A DNA stretch of 35,315 bases from Actinomycetota bacterium (GTDB lineage: Bacteria > Actinomycetota > Actinomycetes > Propionibacteriales > Propionibacteriaceae). The stretch spans positions 1 through 35,315 of the forward strand of contig JAIUOR010000008.1 of NCBI GenBank assembly GCA_020161795.1, read 5' to 3'. Position numbers and translations under genes: made by a program. The notes under the pieces are model-generated. The model did no database searches. It had not been told where the DNA came from and worked only from the letters and a program-made list of their open reading frames with translations. This document shows, in pieces, positions 1 to 10,176 of this stretch (position 1 is its first letter; each line of letters begins with the position of its first letter).

Positions 1-52
1 GGCGCCGTCCGGCGTACTCGACCTCGGAGAAACTCGGCTGCGACTCGCTCAT
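1..52 (-). CDS. IS5-family transposase, N-terminal fragment (runs off window)
   Basis: Only the first 17 codons are visible: an ATG at 52 followed by MSESQPSFSEVEYAGRR, after which the gene leaves the window. A start of the form (x)SFSxxEYAGRR/KR is what I recall for IS5-group DDE transposases, which continue with a TRREKFL-type segment that would lie outside the window. The ATG lies about 90 bases inside the inferred end of the element at 141, the usual distance in IS5-group elements, and 10 bases after the stop of the disrupted pabB. The identification rests on a short match from memory plus the junction in pabB. It could still be an unrelated small gene. Confidence 0.5.
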   Translation of the reverse strand, partial: MSESQPSFSEVEYAGRR

Positions 53-141
53 AGCCAGCATTTTACCTAGCCAAACCCGCAATCGGCAGCAACAACACGG
101 ACCCAGGCGACCGACTAGGTCGCGCATTGATCAGCGTTTCC
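1..141 (-). mobile_element. Left end of an IS5-like insertion sequence
   Basis: Read on the minus strand, pabB is normal up to a TTAA at 145-142 and is followed by GGAAACGCTGATCAATGCG. That sequence resembles the terminal repeats of IS5-group elements as I remember them, and TTAA fits their YTAR target. About 90 bases further in, a transposase-like ORF begins. The other end of the element lies outside the window, so neither the second inverted repeat nor the second target copy can be seen. The exact boundary is inferred. Confidence 0.5.
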
Positions 142-1883
142 TTAAGGAAGGCGAACTCGCTCACCCGCGCCAGCTCGCTCACCTGTACCTCGGCCTCGGC
201 CAGCGTGCCGTCGGCGAGCCGGGCCTCCCGCTCGATACCGGGCAGCAGGCCGAGCCGGGCCGGCGGCGTCACCCAGCGTCCGTCCAGGTGGAAGGCGAGG
301 TTGCCCAGGGTGGCCTCGGTCACCAGCCCGTCCGGGGTGTGGCAGATCACGTCGAAGGCATCGGCCGGGCGGCGCTCCCGCAGCGCCTCGTAGTGGGCAC
401 GCCAGGTGGTCTTGTGTGCGATCACCGGACGCAGCGCGGCCACGTCGATCGGCTCCTCGGCCAGCGCCAGCGGGAGCGGCTGCGGGAAGTCGCCCGCCGG
501 GGTCGTCTTCGCCTGGACGGATCCGGCCCGCGCGGTCAGCCGCACCCGCCAGACGGCGACGGCCGGTCCGTCCTCCCCGCGAGATGCGCCGGCCCCATGC
601 CGAGCGCGCTCCAGCGTCTCCGTCACCTGCTCCGGGTCGATGCCCAGCCCGAGCGCGGCGTCGGTGCGGGCGAGCCGGCGCAGGTGAGCGTCCAGGTGTG
701 GATACCGGAAGCGCTGGACGAACCCGGCTCCCGGCACGGAATCGTCCGCCTGCAGAAGCAGCGTCTCCAGCGCGGCGAGCGGCTCGCCGCCCAGCAGGCC
801 GGCCTTCGCGCGCCATTCCGCCAACTCGGCCGACGGCTCGGAATCGGCCACGACGCCCGAACCGAGGCCGTAGTCGAGACGGCGGCCCTGCTGTTCGACG
901 GTGCGGATGGCCACGTTGAAGATCGCCTCCCCACCGGGACGGATCACTCCCAGCGCGCCGCAGTACCAGCCGCGAGGCTGGGCTTCGAGCCCGGCTATCA
1001 CCTGCATCGACCGGATCTTCGGGGCCCCGGTCACCGAGCCGCAGGGGAACAGGGCGGCGAAGAGGTCGTTCAGCCCGGTGCCGGGCATCCGTTCGCCGCT
1101 CACGGTGGAGACCAACTGCCAGACCGTGGGCAGCTCGAGCAGGTCGAACAACGCGTCGACGCGGATCGTGCCCGGTCGGCAGATGCGTCCCAGATCGTTG
1201 CGCAGCAGGTCGACGATCATCAGGTTCTCGGCCCGCTCCTTGGGGCTCTCCCACAACCGTTCGGGTGGTGTGGCCGCCTCGGCCGTGCCCTTCATCGGCT
1301 GGGTGACCACTCGGCCATCCGGGTGGGCGTGGAAGAACAGCTCCGGTGAGACGCTGGCCACGCCGGCGTCTCGCAGGAAGACCGCGTACCCCCCTGGCTG
1401 CCGGGTGGCCAGCGCACGGAACCAGGCATACAGATCGAAATCCTCGCCCACGATGGTGCGCAACCGGCTGGTGAGGTTGACCTGGTAGCAGTCGCCCGCG
1501 GCGATGTGCCGTTGTACCGCTTCGATCGCGGCTGCCGGGCCGGCCGCGTGGAAGCCACCGGACGGGAACCACGCCGGATCGGCCGGAGGCCGAGCAGCCG
1601 GCCATTCCTCGGGTTCGCCGAAGAACACCTCGAACCGGGCGAGGTCGCCGGTGCCCGGATGGGTCCGCTGGCTGGCGTCCCAGGCGCCGCCGGCCTCGTA
1701 GGCCAGGCCGCCCACCACCCAGTGTCCGGCGGCTGCCGCGGCTTCGGCGGCGGTGACGACCGCCGGCACGTCGGCGATCTGCGAGGTGCGCAGCACCGTG
1801 ACGGGAGGCTGCGTGAAGGCACCGCGCAGCCGAGCCGTTCGATCCCGGGGATCGAGGGCCAGATCGAAGGCTGCGTATGTCAC
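63..1883 (-). CDS. pabB: Fused aminodeoxychorismate synthase component I / 4-amino-4-deoxychorismate lyase, C-terminus replaced by IS sequence
   Basis: A 606-aa protein with GTG start for p-aminobenzoate (folate) synthesis. Residues ~1-360 are a chorismate-binding domain: MKGTAEA carries the lysine that marks ADC synthase rather than anthranilate synthase (PIAGT there), followed by RAENLMIVDLLRNDLGR, CGSVTGAPK and YGLGSGVVADS. Residues ~375-580 are a PLP class IV lyase domain with HKTTWRAHYEA, EATLGNLAF and GLLPGIERE. Component I normally takes ammonia from a PabA amidotransferase, which is not in the window. The native protein should end shortly after SELARVSEFAF with a conserved xLRGWxPAxL-like tail. 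Instead, codons from ~580 on (LKETLINARPSRSPG to the stop, 27 residues) appear to come from an insertion sequence. The domains are otherwise intact, so activity may be kept or weakened. The gene lies 31 bases behind the ALDH-like gene and is probably co-transcribed with it. Confidence 0.9.
   Translation of the reverse strand: MTYAAFDLALDPRDRTARLRGAFTQPPVTVLRTSQIADVPAVVTAAEAAAAAGHWVVGGLAYEAGGAWDASQRTHPGTGDLARFEVFFGEPEEWPAARPPADPAWFPSGGFHAAGPAAAIEAVQRHIAAGDCYQVNLTSRLRTIVGEDFDLYAWFRALATRQPGGYAVFLRDAGVASVSPELFFHAHPDGRVVTQPMKGTAEAATPPERLWESPKERAENLMIVDLLRNDLGRICRPGTIRVDALFDLLELPTVWQLVSTVSGERMPGTGLNDLFAALFPCGSVTGAPKIRSMQVIAGLEAQPRGWYCGALGVIRPGGEAIFNVAIRTVEQQGRRLDYGLGSGVVADSEPSAELAEWRAKAGLLGGEPLAALETLLLQADDSVPGAGFVQRFRYPHLDAHLRRLARTDAALGLGIDPEQVTETLERARHGAGASRGEDGPAVAVWRVRLTARAGSVQAKTTPAGDFPQPLPLALAEEPIDVAALRPVIAHKTTWRAHYEALRERRPADAFDVICHTPDGLVTEATLGNLAFHLDGRWVTPPARLGLLPGIEREARLADGTLAEAEVQVSELARVSEFAFLKETLINARPSRSPGSVLLLPIAGLAR
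142..145. repeat. Probable IS target site (TTAA)
   Basis: TTAA at the junction between the native pabB reading frame and the IS-like end. It matches the YTAR target preference of IS5-group elements. The expected second copy would lie beyond the left edge of the window, so duplication is not shown. Confidence 0.4.
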
Positions 1884-1914
1884 CCCGCCAGCCTGCCAGG
1901 TGGCGGTCGTCGGG

Positions 1915-2712
1915 TCAGCCTTGCGCGCCGAGGGCGGTGAACTCCGCGGGGTTCGACGATCCGTCCGGCGTCGTGCCGACGCGCTGCTCGCCGGCCAGCC
2001 GCCACAGGTGCTGGCCGCGTTCGTTGGCGAGGGTCACCACGAGGTGATCCACCTGGTCGATCGCGGCGTCTGCCAGGCCGGTGGGACCGGGCACCACCTG
2101 CACCAGGTCGCGCGGAAGCCGCGCGGCGCTGCAGAACTGTGCCAACAGGAGCGCGCCGTAGCTGCCCGTCCCCTCGGGCAGCAGGAGCAGTCCGTTCCCG
2201 GCCAGCAGCGCGGCGACGGCGGTCACCGGATCGAAGCCCGTGACCGGGCTGGGGATGATGCCGATCAGGCCGAGCGGAAGGTGATGCTCGACGGCCCGCA
2301 CCCGGAAGCCGCGCCGGTGCTTGACCGGCTTCAGGGCCTTCAGCCCGCGGTCGGTGATCTGCTGGCACTCGTTCGCGATCTGTTCGACCCGCTCCAGAGC
2401 GGCCTCCGGGCTGCGGCCCGACTCACCCCGCAGGACGGCGGCGACCATGCCGCGATGGGAATCGAGCAGCAGCGGGAAGCGGCTCAGCGACGCCAGCCGG
2501 AAGTAGGCCGGCATCGCCGCCCAGGCGTGCTGTGCCGCCCGGGCCAGCCGCGCGGCCTCGGCGACATCGGCCGGAGTGCCGCAGGGCAGGGTTCCCAGCG
2601 GCGCACTGGTGCCCACCGAGTGGACGGTGAAGGACTCGGTGGCATGGGGCGCGCAAACCAATTGGGCCAGTTCGCTGCGGCGCTGTTCGCCCAGGAAGGC
2701 AGCGGCTGCCAT
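1915..2712 (-). CDS. Half-length, degenerate aldehyde dehydrogenase-like protein
   Basis: A 265-aa protein related to the N-terminal (cofactor-binding) half of the aldehyde dehydrogenase superfamily, whose members are usually ~450-500 aa. Matching landmarks are APLGTLPCGTPADVAEAARLA, PLGLIGIIPSPVTGFDP (PxGVVGxISPWNYP in active enzymes), ALLAGNGLLLLPEGTG (ALLAGNxVVLKPS) and DLVQVVPGPTGLADAAID. The Asn of SPWNYP and the Lys of the VLKP motif are both changed, and the protein stops before the catalytic Glu and Cys region, so it cannot be an active ALDH by itself. The ATG at 2712 has a good ribosome binding site (GGAGGT six bases upstream), which argues for a translated gene. No ALDH C-terminal half follows; pabB starts 31 bases later. 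It could be a remnant or a repurposed NAD-domain protein. Confidence 0.75.
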   Translation of the reverse strand: MAAAAFLGEQRRSELAQLVCAPHATESFTVHSVGTSAPLGTLPCGTPADVAEAARLARAAQHAWAAMPAYFRLASLSRFPLLLDSHRGMVAAVLRGESGRSPEAALERVEQIANECQQITDRGLKALKPVKHRRGFRVRAVEHHLPLGLIGIIPSPVTGFDPVTAVAALLAGNGLLLLPEGTGSYGALLLAQFCSAARLPRDLVQVVPGPTGLADAAIDQVDHLVVTLANERGQHLWRLAGEQRVGTTPDGSSNPAEFTALGAQG

Positions 2713-2793
2713 TGTTGACCTCCGGGTGGGGACGGGAATCAGCGTAGTGGGGGCAGCCTCCGGACGTGAAACCAAATCGGCAATACTCACCGG

Positions 2794-2799
2794 TAGATT
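2794..2799 (+). promoter_or_regulatory. -10 box of a leaderless purL promoter
   Basis: TAGATT is followed after 6 bases by the GTG start of purL at 2806, the layout of actinobacterial leaderless genes in which transcription begins at the start codon. No clear -35 box or ribosome binding site is visible. Confidence 0.6.
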
Positions 2800-2805
2800 G
2801 AAGCC

Positions 2806-5064
<2,259 letters not shown>

Positions 5065-5130
5065 GCCGGGTGGCGCCGACCAGCGGCCGCACGGCTCCGA
5101 TCAGGGTCGCCGGATCCCCGACACGCACGT

Positions 5131-5146
5131 CCCCGAGCCCTCGGGG
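5131..5146 (+). terminator. Hairpin after purL
   Basis: A perfect 6-bp stem CCCCGA / TCGGGG with a GCCC loop lies 67 bases after the purL stop. There is no T-run behind it. It may weaken or end purL transcription, but this is uncertain. Confidence 0.3.
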
Positions 5147-5245
5147 TCGGGTGACGCTCAGGGTCGCATCCGGGGTGATCGGGCATCGCGCGGCCCCGGT
5201 CATCGTCCAGAATGGAGAAGGCAGCCGCACGAGTGGAGGATCAGC

Positions 5246-6262
5246 ATGACCACCAACCAGAGCCCAGAGTTTCCCGATACCAGTTCGACCGACGAGGTGA
5301 CCTCGGTGGAGGCCGTCGAGGCGGAGATCGTGGAGACCGAGCCGGAGACCGTCGAGCCTGGCGGCGAGCCGGAGCCGCTGGAGGCCGAGGTGGTCGGTCT
5401 CGATCTCGGCGACGAAGCGCCGGACGCACCGACCGGGACCGACTTCGACGTGGTCACCTCGACCGAGCCCGCAGCCGCGGCGCCGACGAACGATTTCGGC
5501 CTCGCCGACCGGCCGGCCGCGGAATCGCCGGCCACGCCGGCCGTGGAACCGCCTGCGGCGTCCGCCGCACCGATCGCCTCGCCGCCAGCCCCGGCCGCGC
5601 CGGTCACCCCGCCGCCCCCCGCCGGCGGCAGCTTCCTCGATCTGCCGCCGCTGCCCGACCTCGATTTCCCGGCCCCCACTCCGCCGGCCTCGCCCTATCC
5701 GCCGGTGCCGCCGTCCTACCCGCAGGCAGCGGACTACCAGCGCCCTGAGTACAACCGCTACCCGGGCGGCTACGGCGAGCAGGTGGCCGGTCAGGCCTAT
5801 GGGCACGGTGCCGCGCCGGTCGGCTCGCCGCAGCCCACGCCGTACCCGCCCACCCCGGATCCCTACGCCTCGCCGTACGGCACCCCGACCGGGTTCGCCG
5901 TCCAGCCCTATGACGCCGCCCCGGGTGGGGATCGCAGCATGGCCTCGGCAGCGCACTGGGGAGCGCTGGTGGCCGGCATCGCCACCGGCGGCGGTCTGGG
6001 GTTCCTGGTGCCGTTGATCCTGCTGGTCACCAAGGGTCAGAGTGATCCGCTGGTGCGCGCCAACGCCGTGGAATCGCTGAACTTCAACATCACCGTGCTC
6101 ATCGGGATGATCGCCTCGGTGCTGCTCACCGTGGCGGCGATCGGCATCGTCGGCCTGATCGTCATCCCGATCGCCGCGGTGATCCTGCAGGTGCTGGGTG
6201 CCATGGCCGCCAATCGCGGGGAGGCCTACCGCTACCCGATCAGCATCCGCTTCGTGAAGTGA
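5246..6262 (+). CDS. DUF4870 (Tic20-like) membrane protein with long acidic and proline-rich N-terminus
   Basis: A 338-aa protein of unknown biochemical function. Residues ~1-75 are strongly acidic (Glu/Asp rich) and ~80-220 are Ala/Pro rich, turning into Pro/Tyr/Gly-rich sequence (YPPVPPSYPQ, PYPPTPDPYASPYG). The last ~100 residues are a typical DUF4870 domain: AAHWGALVAG, GFLVPLILLVTKGQSDPLVR, ANAVESLNFNITVLI, two hydrophobic helices, then ANRGEAYRYPISIRFVK. In this family the soluble N-terminus is expected to face the cytoplasm. The ATG at 5246 has GGAGGA at 5235-5240. It sits between purL and purF in the same direction but with spacers of 181 and 222 bases, so it is probably its own transcription unit. 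Confidence 0.85.
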   Translation: MTTNQSPEFPDTSSTDEVTSVEAVEAEIVETEPETVEPGGEPEPLEAEVVGLDLGDEAPDAPTGTDFDVVTSTEPAAAAPTNDFGLADRPAAESPATPAVEPPAASAAPIASPPAPAAPVTPPPPAGGSFLDLPPLPDLDFPAPTPPASPYPPVPPSYPQAADYQRPEYNRYPGGYGEQVAGQAYGHGAAPVGSPQPTPYPPTPDPYASPYGTPTGFAVQPYDAAPGGDRSMASAAHWGALVAGIATGGGLGFLVPLILLVTKGQSDPLVRANAVESLNFNITVLIGMIASVLLTVAAIGIVGLIVIPIAAVILQVLGAMAANRGEAYRYPISIRFVK

Positions 6263-6471
6263 GCTCACTGCGCCTCCACGCCGCATCCGGCGCCGCGCTC
6301 GTCCGGCCGTCACGATCGGCGCCCGAGCCCTGTCCACCCGGTCCCGGCGCGCACTGAGCTGGGGGTCTGCTGGCGCGGATCCGAATCCGACCTCCTGACC
6401 GCGCCCGACCTGCCCGGTGAGGATGCGCGTCCGTGGCTGGAGCGGTCGGGGATCGACCCCGGCCCACCCGG

Positions 6472-6477
6472 TAGAAT
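6472..6477 (+). promoter_or_regulatory. -10 box of a leaderless purF promoter
   Basis: TAGAAT followed after 7 bases by GTG at 6485. The box overlaps an alternative in-frame ATG at 6476, which would therefore not be transcribed from this promoter. This supports GTG 6485 as the true purF start. Confidence 0.6.
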
Positions 6478-6484
6478 GCCGGAC

Positions 6485-7945
6485 GTGGCTTCAGACGAGT
6501 TCGACCAGCTGCAAGCCGACCATCCGCCGCGCGATGCCTGCGGCGTCTTCGGCGTCTGGGCGCCGGGCGAAGAGGTCGCCAAGCTGACCTATTTCGGGCT
6601 GTTCGCGCTGCAGCACCGTGGCCAGGAATCCGCCGGCATGGCGGTGAGCAACGGCCAACGCATCATGGTGGTCAAGGACATGGGGCTGGTCTCCCAGGTC
6701 TTCGACGAGCCGGCGCTGAGTTCGCTGCAGGGCTATCTGGCGGTCGGGCACTGTCGCTATTCCACCACCGGCGCCTCCACCTGGGGCAACGCCCAGCCGA
6801 CCTTCCGCGCCACCGCCACCGACGGCGGGCTGGCGCTGGGGCACAACGGCAACCTGACCAACACCGACGAGCTGGAGGCCTGGCTGGCCGGCCAGAACAC
6901 CGGACAGGTCGTCCCGCGCAAGGATCGGATGGACTCGACCTCCGACACCGCGATCCTGACCGCCCTGCTGTCGGCCCTCTCCGCCGATGGCCTGGAATCC
7001 GCCGCCCTGACCGTGCTGCCGCGCCTGCTGGGCGCGTTCTGCCTGGTGTTCTGCGACGAGAAGTCGCTGTTCGCGGCGCGGGATCCGCAGGGCATCCACC
7101 CGCTGGTGCTCGGCCGCCTGGAGCGCGGCTGGGTGGTGGCCAGCGAGACCGCCGCCCTCGACATCATCGGTGCCACCTTCATCCGCGAGGTCGAGCCGGG
7201 CGAGCTGGTCACGATCGACGCCGACGGCCTGCGCAGCCAGCGGTTCGCCGCCGCGGAACCGCGGGGCTGCGTCTTCGAGTACGTCTACCTGGCGCGTCCG
7301 GACAGCCTGATCGCCGGCCGCCGGGTACACACCGTCCGCACCGAGATCGGGCGCACCCTGGCGATGGAGGCACCCACCGACGCCGACCTGGTGATCCCCA
7401 CCCCCGAATCCGGGACGCCCTCGGCGATCGGCTACGCGGAGGCCTCCGGCATTCCCTACGGCCAAGGGCTGGTGAAGAACTCCTACGTCGGCCGCACCTT
7501 CATCGAGCCCAGCCAGACCATCCGCCAGCTCGGCATCCGGCTCAAGCTCAACCCGCTGCGTGACGTCATCGAGGGCAAGCGGCTGGTGGTGGTGGACGAC
7601 TCCATCGTCCGCGGCAACACCCAGCGTGCGCTGGTGCGGATGCTGCGCGAGGCCGGAGCCGCCGAGGTGCACGTCCGGATCGCCTCGCCGCCGGTGCTGT
7701 GGCCGTGCTACTTCGGCATCGACTTCGCCACCCGCGCCGAGCTGATCGCCCCCGGCCTGGAGGTGGAGGAGATCCGTCGTTCGCTGGGCGCCGACTCACT
7801 GGACTACATCAGCCTGGAAGGGCTGGTGGCCTCCACCGGGGTGGCCCGGCGGCGGCTCTGCACGGCCTGCTTCGACGGGGACTATCCGGTGCCGATCCCG
7901 GCGGGACGGGCGCGGCACCTGGGCTTGGAGGTTGTTGATGGCTGA
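6485..7945 (+). CDS. purF: Amidophosphoribosyltransferase
   Basis: First enzyme of purine synthesis: PRPP plus glutamine gives phosphoribosylamine. 486 aa from the GTG at 6485. A short propeptide precedes the catalytic N-terminal cysteine in RDACGVFGVWAPG (Cys at residue 19), as in the processed Bacillus-type enzymes. The glutaminase part shows LQHRGQESAGMAVSNG, GHCRYSTTG and HNGNLTN. The phosphoribosyltransferase part has the PRPP loop RLVVVDDSIVRGNTQR. Cysteines in RGCVFEYVYL, WPCYFGIDF and RRRLCTACFDGDYP match the ligands of the [4Fe-4S] cluster of that class. An ATG three codons upstream (6476) is in frame but overlaps the -10 box. The 3' end overlaps purM by 8 bases, so the two are probably translationally coupled. 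Confidence 0.97.
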   Translation: MASDEFDQLQADHPPRDACGVFGVWAPGEEVAKLTYFGLFALQHRGQESAGMAVSNGQRIMVVKDMGLVSQVFDEPALSSLQGYLAVGHCRYSTTGASTWGNAQPTFRATATDGGLALGHNGNLTNTDELEAWLAGQNTGQVVPRKDRMDSTSDTAILTALLSALSADGLESAALTVLPRLLGAFCLVFCDEKSLFAARDPQGIHPLVLGRLERGWVVASETAALDIIGATFIREVEPGELVTIDADGLRSQRFAAAEPRGCVFEYVYLARPDSLIAGRRVHTVRTEIGRTLAMEAPTDADLVIPTPESGTPSAIGYAEASGIPYGQGLVKNSYVGRTFIEPSQTIRQLGIRLKLNPLRDVIEGKRLVVVDDSIVRGNTQRALVRMLREAGAAEVHVRIASPPVLWPCYFGIDFATRAELIAPGLEVEEIRRSLGADSLDYISLEGLVASTGVARRRLCTACFDGDYPVPIPAGRARHLGLEVVDG

Positions 7946-8990
7946 GTCGGCATACGCTGCGGCCGGGGTCGACATCGAGGCGGGTGACCGGGCCGTCGAG
8001 CTGATGAAGGCGTCGGTGGCGCGTACCCGGCGTCCGGAGGTGCTGGGTGGCCTGGGCGGCTTCGCCGGCTTCTTCGACGCCTCGGCGCTGGCCCGCTACG
8101 AGCACCCGGTGCTGACGACCTCCACCGACGGGGTGGGCACGAAGGTCGCGATCGCGCAGGCGATGGGGGTCTACGACACCATCGGCTTCGACCTGATCGG
8201 GATGCTGGTCGACGATCTGGTGGTGTGCGGCGCCGAACCGCTGTTCGTCACCGACTACATCGCCTGCGGCAAGGTGTACCCCGAACGCATCGCGGCCATC
8301 GTGGACGGGATAGCGCGCGGCTGCGTGGCGGCCGGCGCGGCGCTGCTGGGCGGGGAGACCGCTGAGCATCCGGGCCTGCTGGCTCCCGACGAATTCGACG
8401 TGGCCGGCGCCACCACCGGCGTGGTGGAGAAGTCGCGGATCCTGGGCGCCGAGCGGATCGTCGCGGGCGACGTCGCCTTGGCGCTGGCCTCCTCCGGGCT
8501 GCACTCCAACGGCTACTCGCTGGTCCGTCACGTCCTGCTGCAGCAGGCCGGCTGGTCGCTGGAACGACAGGTTGACGAGTTGGGCCGCACCCTCGGCGAG
8601 GAACTGCTCGAACCCACCCAGGTGTACGCCAAGGCATGCCTGGCCGTGATCCGCGCTTGCGAGGTGCACGCGATGAGCCACATCACCGGCGGCGGCCTGG
8701 CCAACAACCTGGCCCGGGTGCTGCCGTCCAGTGTCGAGGTCGTCATCGACCGGGCATCGTGGACGCCGCCGCCGGTCTTCGGCCTCGTCCAATCCGTGGG
8801 CGGGGTGTCTCAGCGCGACATCGAGGCCACCCTCAACCAGGGCGTGGGCATGGTCATGCTGCTCCCTGCCGCGGGCGTGGACGCCGCTCGGACGACCCTG
8901 GCCGAGTTCGGCATCGACGCCTGGGTCGCGGGGGAGGCCGTGGCCGCGCCAGGCGGCGGTTCGGTGAGGATGGTCGGCGAACACCGCTGA
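7938..8990 (+). CDS. purM: Phosphoribosylformylglycinamidine cyclo-ligase (AIR synthetase)
   Basis: A 350-aa enzyme that closes FGAM to AIR with ATP, step 5 of purine synthesis, directly after the PurL product. The N-terminal signature AYAAAGVDIEAGDRAVELMK is followed by LTTSTDGVGTKVAIA (nucleotide and metal loop), DLVVCGAEPLFVTDYIACGK, LLGGETAEHPG, SSGLHSNGYSLVRH and HITGGGLANNLARVLP, all in family order and at full length. The ATG at 7938 overlaps the purF stop at 7943-7945, the usual purF-purM arrangement. An in-frame TTG at 7932 is possible but less likely. Confidence 0.97.
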   Translation: MAESAYAAAGVDIEAGDRAVELMKASVARTRRPEVLGGLGGFAGFFDASALARYEHPVLTTSTDGVGTKVAIAQAMGVYDTIGFDLIGMLVDDLVVCGAEPLFVTDYIACGKVYPERIAAIVDGIARGCVAAGAALLGGETAEHPGLLAPDEFDVAGATTGVVEKSRILGAERIVAGDVALALASSGLHSNGYSLVRHVLLQQAGWSLERQVDELGRTLGEELLEPTQVYAKACLAVIRACEVHAMSHITGGGLANNLARVLPSSVEVVIDRASWTPPPVFGLVQSVGGVSQRDIEATLNQGVGMVMLLPAAGVDAARTTLAEFGIDAWVAGEAVAAPGGGSVRMVGEHR

Positions 8991-9063
8991 CGGCGACGTC
9001 CGCTGCCGGGCCCGGATGCCCTGCGTTTGCCGCCGTTGCCCGGGGCGTCTCACGGACCACGCG

Positions 9064-9091
9064 GGCGGGGCCCGGTTCTTTGGCCCCCGCC
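9064..9091 (+). terminator. Probable purM terminator
   Basis: GC-rich inverted repeat: GGCGGGGCC (9064-9072) and GGCCCCCGCC (9082-9091) pair with one bulge around a 9-base loop, about 75 bases after the purM stop and upstream of the DUF3073 promoter. There is no T-run. Confidence 0.4.
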
Positions 9092-9097
9092 GGAAAC

Positions 9098-9125
9098 TTG
9101 GGTAACCTTGCCTGCACGATAGATT
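9098..9125 (+). promoter_or_regulatory. Candidate promoter of the DUF3073 gene
   Basis: TTGGGT (-35, 9098-9103), 16-base spacer, TAGATT (-10, 9120-9125), about 58 bases upstream of the ATG at 9184. A purine-rich GAGGGGG at 9164-9170 may serve as ribosome binding site, although its spacing is long. Confidence 0.4.
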
Positions 9126-9183
9126 TCTTGAACCAGTAGCGGCTCGACCGCAAGTGAACAGGCGAGGGGGCTGACCCGACACG

Positions 9184-9411
9184 ATGGGACGCGGCCGTGC
9201 TAAAGCGAAGCAGACCAAGGTCGCTCGCGATCTGAAGTACCGCTCTTACTCCACCGATTTCGGATCGCTGGAGCGGGAGTTGCGTGGCGATTCCTCCGAC
9301 GAGGTCTCGGCCGAATCGGCGCCTTCCGCCGACGAGCCCGACGATCGATATGCGGATCTCGCCAATCGGTACGCCGACTTCGACGGCGAAGACGTCCGCC
9401 AGATCAGCTGA
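9184..9411 (+). CDS. DUF3073 family protein
   Basis: A 75-aa protein. The opening MGRGRAKAKQTKVARDLKY is the near-invariant N-terminus of DUF3073, a small actinobacteria-specific family. This first third is basic. It is followed by an acidic tail (SDEVSAESAPSADEPDD, FDGEDVRQIS), giving a strong charge split along the chain. I recall it as a frequent neighbour of purM in actinobacteria. The function is unknown; the basic head suggests nucleic acid or ribosome contact, but that is a guess. It ends 9 bases from the convergent fructosamine-kinase-like gene. Confidence 0.9.
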   Translation: MGRGRAKAKQTKVARDLKYRSYSTDFGSLERELRGDSSDEVSAESAPSADEPDDRYADLANRYADFDGEDVRQIS

Positions 9412-9420
9412 TCCAGCCTC

Positions 9421-10176
9421 TCACTCATACCTTCTCGCCGCAGCCGCGGCCTGTGCCCCATACCCTCCGCCGAACAGCTGGGCATGGACCAGCAACGGGT
9501 GCACCTGGTGCAGCGCGATCAGTTCCCGCCAGCTCTCCGGCAGGTGGGCGCTGGCTGCCTGATAGGCATCCAGGATCACCGGCAGCTGCGGCGCCCCGAA
9601 CAGCGCCAGCATCGCCAGGTCGGTGATCCGGTGCCCGCCCTGCGCAGCGGGATCGATCAGCACCACTCCCACCGGCGACCACAGCACGTTTCCGTTCCAC
9701 AGGTCGCCGTGGATCCGCGCCGGGGGAGCGGCATCGTCGAAGTCGCCGGCCCGCAGCCGGTCGCCGAGCCGCTGGACGACCGCCAGTTCGGCACTGCTCA
9801 GATCGCCCTGACGATGGGCGGCCCGCGCGTAGGGCAGCACCCGCTGATCGGCGTAGAACTCTCCCCAGCGGGCGGCCGGCCGCAGGGTCAGTGGCGCGTC
9901 GCCGATGTAGCCGTCGCCTGCCCAGCCGTCCGGTCCGGTGCCGAAGGCCGCGGCGCCGGCATCGTGGGTGCGGGCCAGCGCGGCGCCGAAGGCCGCTGCC
10001 GCCTCGCGGGTGGGCGGCGCGGAGCCGATCCGCTCCAGGATCAGCGCGTTCCGCCGGAGTTCGAGGACGGCTGCCATCCGCACGCCGCCGGCGGCAGCCA
10101 GCCAGCGAAGCCCCGCTGCCTCGACCTCGAAGAACCCGGGTGGGGCTGCCGGGCGCCGTTTGGCGAACCCGGCCAT
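9421..10176 (-). CDS. Fructosamine kinase family protein
   Basis: A 251-aa cytoplasmic kinase-fold protein; characterised relatives phosphorylate ketoamines and so remove sugar adducts from proteins. Visible motifs are FFEVEAAGLRWLA near the N-terminus, LILERIGSAPPTREAAAAFG, the catalytic loop PPARIHGDLWNGNVLW and the metal-binding segment VLIDPAAQGGHRITDLAML. It ends with LIALHQVHPLLVHAQLFGGGYG, as in the family. At 251 aa it is somewhat shorter than the ~290-aa E. coli/human type, mainly at the N-terminus. Its ATG overlaps the stop of the upstream membrane protein gene in a TGATG, so translation is coupled. The actual substrate is not known. Confidence 0.88.
   Translation of the reverse strand: MAGFAKRRPAAPPGFFEVEAAGLRWLAAAGGVRMAAVLELRRNALILERIGSAPPTREAAAAFGAALARTHDAGAAAFGTGPDGWAGDGYIGDAPLTLRPAARWGEFYADQRVLPYARAAHRQGDLSSAELAVVQRLGDRLRAGDFDDAAPPARIHGDLWNGNVLWSPVGVVLIDPAAQGGHRITDLAMLALFGAPQLPVILDAYQAASAHLPESWRELIALHQVHPLLVHAQLFGGGYGAQAAAAARRYE

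Noticed and set aside
1915..2712. Frameshifted full-length aldehyde dehydrogenase
   Set aside because: Downstream sequence is the pabB start with no trace of an ALDH C-terminal half in any frame.
6263..6484. Riboswitch or purine-responsive leader before purF
   Set aside because: The leaderless -10 box next to the purF GTG leaves no transcribed leader, and no conserved purine-riboswitch core is visible.
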